The notes beneath the pieces are model-generated. The model was not told the origin of the DNA. It searched no databases and saw only the letters and a program-made list of their open reading frames with translations. From assembly GCA_947177925.1 (NCBI GenBank), contig CAMWWJ010000244.1:1-5057 (forward strand): a stretch of 5,057 nt of DNA. Direction: 5' to 3'. The translations under genes were made by a program, and so were the position numbers. Shown here in pieces: positions 1 to 5,057 of this stretch (position 1 is the stretch's first letter; the number at the start of each line of letters is the position of its first letter). The stretch is from an uncultured Lachnospiraceae bacterium. GTDB lineage: Bacteria; Bacillota; Clostridia; Lachnospirales; Lachnospiraceae.

Positions 1-56
1 CGTAAGACTACTCATTAATATGCCGTCTCCTACGTCCTCTAAATACACTCTTCTGC

Positions 57-85
57 TTGAAAAACCCCAAAAATATTTGTATACT
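57..85 (+). promoter_or_regulatory. sigma-A promoter of purL
   Basis: A -35 box TTGAAA (57-62) and a -10 box TATACT (80-85) are separated by exactly 17 bp, a near-consensus housekeeping promoter. Transcription would begin at about 91-93, leaving a leader of roughly 75 nt before the ATG at 169. I see no purine riboswitch aptamer and no Bacillus-type PurBox (the CCGAAC core) in the visible upstream sequence. The leader has only a weak 5-bp hairpin, CTCTT (100-104) with AAGAG (116-120). Any control by purines is therefore not evident here. Confidence 0.75.
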
Positions 86-156
86 ATAAAAGGACATTGC
101 TCTTAAGAAAAGGAAAAGAGAAAAAGCATATCCAGCAATGGAAAACAACAGACAAC

Positions 157-163
157 GGAGGAG
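157..163 (+). promoter_or_regulatory. ribosome binding site of purL
   Basis: GGAGGAG ends 5 nt before the ATG at 169 and is a strong Shine-Dalgarno match. It decides the start. The longer open frame reaches back to a TTG at 97, but that codon lies only about 5 nt after the predicted transcription start and has no ribosome binding site. The 24 extra residues are Lys/Gln-rich and do not look like the PurL N-terminus. Confidence 0.85.
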
Positions 164-168
164 TCATC

Positions 169-3100
169 ATGGCGAATGTGAAACGTATCTATGTAGAAAA
201 GAAAGAGGACTTTGCAGTCAAAGCAAAAGAATTGAAAGAAGAAGTAGTTAGTTATCTTGGAATTACAGGAATTTCCCAAGTGAGAGTGTTGATCCGGTAT
301 GATGTGGAGAACCTTTCCGATGACATTTTTGAAAAAGCCTGCAAAACCGTGTTCAGCGAGCCTCCTGTGGATATTTTATTTTATGAGAACTTTGACATGG
401 CAGACAATGCCAGGGTGTTCAGCGTGGAATATCTGCCGGGACAATTTGACCAGCGGGCGGATTCCGCAGTACAATGTGTGAAATTTTTAAAGGAAGATGA
501 AGAACCTGTTATCAAAACTGCTATTACTTACGTATTTGAAGGAAACATTCGTGATGATGAATTTGAAAAAATAAAAGCATATTGTATCAATCCGGTAGAT
601 TCTAAAGAAACCGATATGGTAAAACCGGATACCCTGATAACGGAATTTGAAGAGCCGGAAGATGTGCTTGTTTTTGACGGATTTAAGGATATGTCAAAAG
701 AAGAATTGAAAGGGCTTTATGATTCTCTGGGACTTGCTATGACCTTTCAGGACTTTCTGCATATCCAGACTTATTTTAAGGGAGAAGAAAACAGAGACCC
801 TTCCATGACGGAAATCCGGGTGCTGGATACTTACTGGTCTGACCATTGCCGCCATACTACTTTTTCCACCGAATTGAAACATGTGGAATTTGAAGATGGC
901 TATTATAAGGCGCCAATCGTAAAGACCTATGAAAATTACTTAGAGACAAGAGAAGAGATTTTTAAAGGAAGAGATGATAAATTTGTCTGCCTGATGGATT
1001 TGGCTTTAATGGCAATGCGGAAGCTGAAAAAGGAAGGAAAGCTGCAGGATCTGGAGGAATCCGATGAAATCAATGCATGTTCTATCGTAGTACCGGTGGA
1101 AATCGACGGAAAGGAAGAGGAATGGCTTGTATTTTTCAAAAATGAAACCCATAACCATCCTACCGAAATCGAGCCATTTGGTGGTGCTGCAACCTGTTTG
1201 GGAGGCGCTATCCGTGATCCCCTTTCGGGAAGAGGATATGTATATCAGGCAATGCGCGTAACCGGTGCGGCAGATCCTACTGTTCCGGTGGAGGAAACCT
1301 TAAAAGGAAAGCTGTCCCAGAAGAAGCTGGTTCGTGGCGCGGCAGACGGTTACTCCTCTTATGGAAACCAAATCGGACTTGCCACGGGATTTGTCAAGGA
1401 GATTTATCACCCCAATTATGTGGCAAAGAGAATGGAAATCGGTGCCGTTATGGGTGCAGCTCCCCGAAAGAATGTGATTCGGGAAACTTCCGATCCGGGA
1501 GATATCATTATATTATTAGGCGGAAGGACAGGACGTGACGGCTGTGGCGGTGCAACTGGTTCTTCAAAAGTCCATACGGAAGCTTCTATTGAAACATGCG
1601 GTGCAGAGGTGCAAAAAGGAAATGCGCCTACGGAACGTAAGATTCAAAGATTATTCCGCAGGGAAGAAGTGAGCAGACTCATTAAAAAGTGTAATGACTT
1701 TGGTGCCGGCGGTGTTTCTGTTGCTATCGGAGAACTGGCAGACGGGCTTATTGTAGACCTGGATAGAGTTCCAAAGAAATATGCAGGATTAGATGGAACA
1801 GAGCTTGCCATTTCCGAGTCACAGGAAAGAATGGCTGTAGTGGTGGATAAAAAGGATGTGGAGCAGTTCTTAGCATATGCGGCTGAGGAAAATCTGGAAG
1901 CAGTGGAAGTGGCAGAGGTTACAGAAGCTCCAAGATTGATATTAAAATGGCGGGGAAAAGAAATCGTAAACATTGCAAGAGCATTTTTAGATACCAATGG
2001 TGCACATCAGGAAACCAATGTAAAGGTGGACATGCCTGTAAAGGAGGAAAATTATTTTGCCAAGACCACCCTTTCCAAAGTGGAAGAAGCGGTAAAAGCC
2101 GGGGACATGAAAACAGCCTGGCTGGAAACGGTCAGTGATTTAAATGTGTGTAGCCAGAAGGGTCTGGTAGAAATGTTTGATTCTTCTATCGGAGCGGCAA
2201 GTGTATATATGCCTTATGGCGGTCAGTATCAGTTAACTGAAACCCAGACCATGGTTGCAAAGCTTCCGGTGTTAAAAGGAAATACGGATGTGGTTACTAT
2301 GATGAGCTACGGCTTCGACCCATATCTATCCAGTTGGAGTCCATACCATGGTGCTGTATATGCTGTGTTAGAGTCCATGGCAAAGATTGTGGCAGCAGGC
2401 GGAGATTACAAGAAGATTCGTTTTACCTTCCAGGAGTATTTCAGACGTATGACAGAAGATCCGGAGCGTTGGAGCCAGCCATTTGCAGCATTGCTTGGAG
2501 CATATGATGCCCAAATGGGATTCGGACTTCCAAGCATTGGAGGAAAAGACAGTATGTCAGGAACCTTTAACGACATAGATGTACCACCGACACTTGTGTC
2601 ATTTGCAGTGGATTTGGGAAAATATCAGGATGTAATCACCCCGGAGCTAAAACGAACAGGCAATAAGCTTGTAAAACTGGAAATACCCAGAAACGAATAT
2701 GATTTGCCGGATTATGACAGGGCAATGGACATATTTGAAGCGGTTCATACATTGATTAAAAATAAGACAATCGTGTCAGCTTATGCCATGGATGCCAAAG
2801 GAATTGCGGCATCGGTAAGTAAGATGGCATTTGGAAACAAGCTGGGATTTGCGGCAGAAGGAAGCCTTCCATTGGCAGCATTTTTCCAAAACGAACTTGG
2901 AAATCTATTAGTGGAAATACCGGAAGAAAAACTTTCTGAAATTCATATTCCTTATACAGTAGCAGGTCAGGTCAGTGAAAGCGGATTTACTTATCAGGAT
3001 GTGACGATTTCCACAGAGGAAGCGCTTTTGGCATGGAGCGGGAAGCTGGAAAAGGTGTTCCCTACAAAAGCAGTAAAAGATGTGACTCCTATTGAAACAA

Positions 3101-3945
3101 AGCTTTATGACACAAAGGATGTTTATATCTGCAAAAATAAAGTAGCCAGACCTACGGTATTTATTCCGGTATTTCCGGGAACAAACTGTGAATATGACAG
3201 CACAAGGGCATTTGAAAGAGCCGGTGCCAATGTAATCACAAAGGTATTTAAGAATCTGACTGCAGAAGATATCAGAAGCAGTGTGGAAGAATTTGAAAAA
3301 GCCATTTCAAAGGCACAGATTATTATGTTCCCGGGCGGCTTTTCTGCAGGAGATGAGCCGGATGGAAGCGCCAAGTTCTTTGCAACGGCTTTCCAGAATG
3401 AAAAAATGAAGGAAGCGGTCATGAAGCTTTTACAGGAAAGAGACGGACTGGCACTGGGAATCTGTAACGGCTTCCAGGCATTGATTAAGCTGGGACTGGT
3501 GCCGTATGGCGAGATTACAGGCCAGAATGAGGATTCCCCCACCCTTACCTTTAATACCATAAACCGCCATATTTCCAAAATGGTATATACAAAGGTAGTA
3601 ACCAATAAGTCTCCATGGCTGGCAGGCGCAGAGCTTGGAAAAACATATGTAACACCTGCTTCCCACGGAGAAGGCCGGTTTGTAGCAAGCAGAGAATGGA
3701 TTGATAAATTGTTTGCAAACGGTCAGGTGGCAACACAATATGCTGACTTTAACGGAAATGTTTCCATGGATGAAGAGTGGAACGTAAACGGTTCCTATGC
3801 GGCCATTGAAGGAATTACTTCCGCAGATGGCAGATGCCTTGGGAAAATGGCCCATGTGGAAAGAAGAGATACAGCAGTTGCCATGAATATTTATGGTGAG
3901 CAGGATATGAAGATTTTTGAATCCGGAGTGGAGTATTTTAAATAA
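169..3945 (+). CDS. purL: phosphoribosylformylglycinamidine synthase (FGAM synthase), single-chain PurL
   Basis: Cytosolic enzyme of step 4 of de novo purine synthesis: FGAR + glutamine + ATP gives FGAM + glutamate + ADP + Pi. The protein is 1258 residues, full length for the fused form of Clostridia and streptococci, so separate PurS and PurQ are not needed. Order seen: a PurS-like N-terminal region (about 1-150); a helical linker (about 171-220) ending in DTYWSDHCRHT (220-230); a first AIRS-like half with NETHNHP (325-331) and NDFGAGG (509-515); a second half with GLPSIGGKDS (786-795), matching the family's ATP/metal-binding loops; and a C-terminal class I glutamine amidotransferase domain from about 994. 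In that domain are FPGTNC (1002-1007), PGGFSAGDE (1055-1063), nucleophile Cys1099 in GICNGFQ, SHGEGR (1165-1170) and the His1229/Glu1231 pair in AHVER, completing the triad. Residue roles are inferred from the family. No frameshift or missing catalytic residue was seen. It has its own promoter and appears monocistronic. Confidence 0.97.
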   Translation: MANVKRIYVEKKEDFAVKAKELKEEVVSYLGITGISQVRVLIRYDVENLSDDIFEKACKTVFSEPPVDILFYENFDMADNARVFSVEYLPGQFDQRADSAVQCVKFLKEDEEPVIKTAITYVFEGNIRDDEFEKIKAYCINPVDSKETDMVKPDTLITEFEEPEDVLVFDGFKDMSKEELKGLYDSLGLAMTFQDFLHIQTYFKGEENRDPSMTEIRVLDTYWSDHCRHTTFSTELKHVEFEDGYYKAPIVKTYENYLETREEIFKGRDDKFVCLMDLALMAMRKLKKEGKLQDLEESDEINACSIVVPVEIDGKEEEWLVFFKNETHNHPTEIEPFGGAATCLGGAIRDPLSGRGYVYQAMRVTGAADPTVPVEETLKGKLSQKKLVRGAADGYSSYGNQIGLATGFVKEIYHPNYVAKRMEIGAVMGAAPRKNVIRETSDPGDIIILLGGRTGRDGCGGATGSSKVHTEASIETCGAEVQKGNAPTERKIQRLFRREEVSRLIKKCNDFGAGGVSVAIGELADGLIVDLDRVPKKYAGLDGTELAISESQERMAVVVDKKDVEQFLAYAAEENLEAVEVAEVTEAPRLILKWRGKEIVNIARAFLDTNGAHQETNVKVDMPVKEENYFAKTTLSKVEEAVKAGDMKTAWLETVSDLNVCSQKGLVEMFDSSIGAASVYMPYGGQYQLTETQTMVAKLPVLKGNTDVVTMMSYGFDPYLSSWSPYHGAVYAVLESMAKIVAAGGDYKKIRFTFQEYFRRMTEDPERWSQPFAALLGAYDAQMGFGLPSIGGKDSMSGTFNDIDVPPTLVSFAVDLGKYQDVITPELKRTGNKLVKLEIPRNEYDLPDYDRAMDIFEAVHTLIKNKTIVSAYAMDAKGIAASVSKMAFGNKLGFAAEGSLPLAAFFQNELGNLLVEIPEEKLSEIHIPYTVAGQVSESGFTYQDVTISTEEALLAWSGKLEKVFPTKAVKDVTPIETKLYDTKDVYICKNKVARPTVFIPVFPGTNCEYDSTRAFERAGANVITKVFKNLTAEDIRSSVEEFEKAISKAQIIMFPGGFSAGDEPDGSAKFFATAFQNEKMKEAVMKLLQERDGLALGICNGFQALIKLGLVPYGEITGQNEDSPTLTFNTINRHISKMVYTKVVTNKSPWLAGAELGKTYVTPASHGEGRFVASREWIDKLFANGQVATQYADFNGNVSMDEEWNVNGSYAAIEGITSADGRCLGKMAHVERRDTAVAMNIYGEQDMKIFESGVEYFK

Positions 3946-3948
3946 GAA

Positions 3949-3975
3949 GAGTGCAGGTATTTCAGAGGTGCACTC
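3949..3975 (+). other. small hairpin just after the purL stop
   Basis: GAGTGCA (3949-3955) and TGCACTC (3969-3975) form a perfect 7-bp inverted repeat with a 13-nt loop, starting 3 nt after the purL stop codon. The sequence after it (GTTTATCCTT) is not a proper T run, so it is a poor intrinsic terminator by itself. It could protect the 3' end of the mRNA or act together with the stronger stem-loop about 60 bp downstream. Confidence 0.45.
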
Positions 3976-4034
3976 GTTTATCCTTCAAAGGCAAAACGGA
4001 GTAGTTCAAAAAAATAGAATATGAAGTAAATAAC

Positions 4035-4080
4035 GACCTTGAAATGGGAGTAAATCCCGTTTTGAGGTCATTTTCATTTC
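4035..4080 (+). terminator. probable rho-independent terminator after purL
   Basis: The arms 4035-4049 and 4055-4069 pair over 15 consecutive positions, three of them G-U, around a 5-nt loop GTAAA. The sequence then runs ATTTTCATTTC (4070-4080), which is T-rich but interrupted. The stem lies about 90 bp after the purL stop and would separate purL from the toxin-antitoxin operon. The T tract is imperfect, and part of the 5' arm has a second possible partner at 4075-4083, so a regulated or attenuator-like role is an alternative. Confidence 0.65.
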
Positions 4081-4102
4081 AAGAGTTAGGAGAGAGAAAG
4101 CC

Positions 4103-4219
4103 TTGAAAACAGGGGGATTTAAGGATTCAGAGGGTGAATGGAGATCTTATGCTGATTTGCTGAATGGTTCTGCTGACATTAAAAGCTTTCGGGCTGGAGT
4201 TTCTATATATTTTAGCTAA
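4103..4219 (+). CDS. possible small ORF, 38 residues, unknown
   Basis: A TTG start (4103) follows AGGAGAG (4088-4094) at 8 nt spacing, a good ribosome binding site, and the frame runs to TAA at 4217-4219. The predicted peptide begins MKTGGFKDSEGEW and ends GVSIYFS. It has no signal peptide, no membrane segment and no motif I recognise. The same frame is open upstream to about 4043, through the terminator stem, so the openness may be chance or the remains of an older gene. An overlapping 46-codon frame (4164-4304) also exists, which shows that chance ORFs of this size occur here. I cannot assign a function. The ribosome binding site is the only real argument for it. Confidence 0.2.
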   Translation: MKTGGFKDSEGEWRSYADLLNGSADIKSFRAGVSIYFS

Positions 4220-4220
4220 A
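4211..4220. promoter_or_regulatory. perfect palindrome upstream of the antitoxin promoter
   Basis: TTTAGCTAAA is a perfect 10-bp palindrome whose right edge is 4 bp upstream of the -35 box of the toxin-antitoxin promoter. Phd/YefM-type operons are commonly autorepressed through palindromes at or beside the promoter, so this is a candidate operator half or accessory site. A short AT-rich palindrome can arise by chance. Confidence 0.3.
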
Positions 4221-4224
4221 TGTG

Positions 4225-4253
4225 TTGCTCAAATCGCACAATTTGGATATAAT
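4225..4253 (+). promoter_or_regulatory. promoter of the toxin-antitoxin operon
   Basis: A perfect -10 box TATAAT (4248-4253) stands 17 bp from a -35 box TTGCTC (4225-4230, first three bases consensus). Transcription would begin near 4260, giving a leader of about 20 nt that holds the antitoxin ribosome binding site AAAGGAG (4266-4272, 7 nt before the ATG). The operon can thus be transcribed independently of purL. Confidence 0.7.
4230..4245. promoter_or_regulatory. candidate autoregulatory operator
   Basis: CAAAT (4230-4234) and ATTTG (4241-4245) form an inverted repeat with a 6-bp centre lying almost wholly in the spacer between the -35 and -10 boxes. A second, overlapping pair is TGTG (4221-4224) and CACA (4237-4240). 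A protein bound here would block RNA polymerase, as expected for antitoxin or toxin-antitoxin complex autorepression. The role is inferred from position only. Confidence 0.4.
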
Positions 4254-4279
4254 AATAGTACAGAGAAAGGAGTGATTTT

Positions 4280-4495
4280 ATGTCAGTTACAGCAACAGAA
4301 CTGAAAAACAATCTTGGAAAGTATCTGGTATTGTCTGCAACAGAGGATGTTTTTATCACAAAGAATGGCAAAGTAGTGGCAAAGCTGACAAATCCATATC
4401 AGGACAGGGTAAAGACCGCAAAATCCTTATTTGGGATTCTTCCCATAGATGCAGATATGGATGAAGCAAAAAGAGAGAGGCTTGGTACAAAATAA
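4280..4495 (+). CDS. type II antitoxin, Phd/YefM family
   Basis: A 71-residue cytosolic protein that should neutralise the PIN toxin encoded directly downstream and, as usual for the family, bind and repress its own promoter. The N-terminal half (about 1-39) has the family pattern: SVTATELKNNLGKYL, then EDVFITKNGKVVAKLTNP, giving the strand-helix DNA-binding and dimerisation fold. The C-terminal part (about 45-71) has SLFGILPIDADMDEAKRERL, the short segment that in relatives wraps around the toxin. Length is normal for PIN-partnered members of this family. The start is supported by AAAGGAG 7 nt upstream and its own promoter. It is the first gene of the operon, and its TAA is immediately followed by the toxin's ATG. 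Family assignment is by visible motifs; partner specificity is inferred from adjacency. Confidence 0.9.
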   Translation: MSVTATELKNNLGKYLVLSATEDVFITKNGKVVAKLTNPYQDRVKTAKSLFGILPIDADMDEAKRERLGTK

Positions 4496-4918
4496 ATGAA
4501 AGCTCTGATTGATACAAATGTGATTGTTGATGCACTGACATCCAGAGAGCCATGGAAGGAGAGTGCGGAAAAAATTTTCCTTATGGCGGCAAACTGTGCT
4601 ATGGATATGTATATCACAGCAAGTTCAGCCACAGATATTTATTATCTTGTGCGAAAGTACTTGCATAGTACAGAACAGGCAAAACAGGTAATGGGAAAAC
4701 TGTACTCCTTTATGGGGATACTGGCAGTGACAAGCGATGAATGTGTGGATGCTCTTGCTTCGGCGGTCAATGACTATGAGGATGCAGTTATTGAGAGGAC
4801 AGCAGTAAAAGCAGGTATAGACTATATTATTACCAGAAATGTGAAAGACTATCAGGAGGGAAGGGTAAAAGCAATACTTCCTGATGATTTTATTGCTTTA
4901 ATGGAAGAGGAAGAATAA
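4496..4918 (+). CDS. PIN-domain ribonuclease toxin (PIN_3-like, VapC-type)
   Basis: A 140-residue single PIN domain, probably a Mg2+-dependent RNase that inhibits growth by cutting RNA when the antitoxin is lost. Order seen: LIDTNVIVDAL with Asp6 and Asn8 at the first strand; TASSATDIYYLVRK (41-54) with Asp47; NDYEDAV (92-98) with Asp93, Glu95 and Asp96; and IITRNVKDY (111-119) with Asp118. The first Asp, Asp47, the DYED acids and the TRNxxD acid match the expected acidic active site, so it looks catalytically intact. The C-terminus has the typical ILPDDFIALM ending. The pattern fits the PIN_3 branch better than classical VapC. The RNA target cannot be read from the sequence. The start abuts the antitoxin stop (TAAATG) with no ribosome binding site at normal distance (a purine run ends 15 nt upstream), suggesting translational coupling. 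Confidence 0.9.
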   Translation: MKALIDTNVIVDALTSREPWKESAEKIFLMAANCAMDMYITASSATDIYYLVRKYLHSTEQAKQVMGKLYSFMGILAVTSDECVDALASAVNDYEDAVIERTAVKAGIDYIITRNVKDYQEGRVKAILPDDFIALMEEEE

Positions 4919-4935
4919 GATGTCTGTAGTGTATG

Positions 4936-4959
4936 AATCCCTCATTTCTGGGGGATTTT
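4936..4959 (+). terminator. probable terminator of the toxin-antitoxin operon
   Basis: AATCCCTC (4936-4943) pairs with GGGGGATT (4950-4957), with one T-G wobble and a 6-nt loop, about 17 bp after the toxin stop. TTTT (4956-4959) follows, then GACATTTATAT. The stem is GC-rich in the middle but the T run is short, so termination may be partial. Confidence 0.6.
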
Positions 4960-5057
4960 GACATTTATATAGCAGATAAGTGCCTGTCTGTATACCGAAA
5001 TCTTTGAGTTTCCCCATTTTTTCACATAAATAAAAATGCAAAAACACAGAACCTTTG

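Noticed and set aside
86..168. Purine riboswitch in the purL leader
   Set aside because: The leader is only about 75 nt and shows none of the conserved aptamer core or a following terminator, only a weak 5-bp hairpin.
138..245. Upstream ORF of 35 codons starting at ATG 138 and overlapping the purL start, possible leader peptide
   Set aside because: No Shine-Dalgarno precedes the ATG, and its overlap with the purL ribosome binding site explains its Arg-rich out-of-frame content. Nothing suggests regulated translation.
1644..1997. Minus-strand open frame of 117 codons within purL
   Set aside because: It is antisense to conserved purL sequence (the NDFGAGG region), Ser/Ala/Thr-rich and motif-free, as expected of a shadow frame.
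3123..3605. Minus-strand open frame of 160 codons opposite the glutaminase domain of purL
   Set aside because: It lies wholly antisense to the strongly conserved purL coding frame, has no recognisable motif, and overlaps another minus-strand frame. It is a shadow of purL codon usage.
4164..4304. 46-codon + strand frame starting MVLLTLKAFG and overlapping the antitoxin start
   Set aside because: No ribosome binding site at usable distance. It runs across the promoter, operator and ribosome binding site of the antitoxin and ends out of frame inside that gene, so it is probably chance.
4920..4961. 13-codon frame starting at ATG 4920 right after the toxin stop
   Set aside because: Very short, without a clear ribosome binding site apart from the purine-rich end of the toxin gene, and it contains the terminator stem.
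5004..5032. Weak promoter-like sequence near the right edge (TTGAGT, then CATAAA/TAAATA)
   Set aside because: The -10 matches are poor or the spacing is wrong, and no gene is visible downstream within the window. AT-rich sequence makes such matches common.
4898..5056. Minus-strand frame of about 53 codons open to the right edge and ending inside the toxin gene
   Set aside because: It would run through the terminator hairpin and 20 bp into the toxin. Its internal ATG (5017-5015) has no ribosome binding site, and the peptide has no recognisable pattern. It could be reconsidered if a convergent gene is found to the right.

Overview
The window looks like chromosomal DNA from a low-to-moderate GC Gram-positive anaerobe of the Clostridia, most likely Lachnospiraceae. 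This is an inference from three things: the large fused PurL of the Clostridium/Streptococcus clade, strong GGAGG-type ribosome binding sites with sigma-A promoters, and a Phd-type antitoxin paired with a PIN toxin. No single marker fixes the genus.

Layout. Bases 1-56 hold no gene I can support; they may be the upstream end of a divergent gene. A near-consensus sigma-A promoter (57-85) and a short leader precede purL (169-3945, + strand), which encodes a complete one-chain FGAM synthase of 1258 residues with its own glutaminase domain. It stands alone: no other purine gene is adjacent in the window.

Bases 3946-4279 are a 334-bp gap. It holds a small hairpin just after the purL stop (3949-3975), a long terminator-like stem-loop (4035-4069) whose 5' arm can also pair with a second downstream sequence (4075-4083), a possible 38-codon ORF with a good ribosome binding site but a TTG start (4103-4219), and a promoter with palindromes around it (4211-4253).

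The right part is a compact type II toxin-antitoxin operon on the + strand. A 71-residue Phd/YefM-family antitoxin (4280-4495) is followed with no intervening base by a 140-residue PIN-domain toxin (4496-4918), and a short hairpin with a T run (4936-4959) ends the operon. The antitoxin has its own promoter and a strong ribosome binding site. The toxin has none nearby, so its translation is probably coupled to that of the antitoxin. Bases 4960-5057 are AT-rich and show no supportable gene.

The two units appear functionally unrelated: housekeeping purine synthesis, then an accessory stress or stability module behind a terminator. I found no clear evidence of a wholly new system. The least explained part is the 4035-4260 stretch between them.
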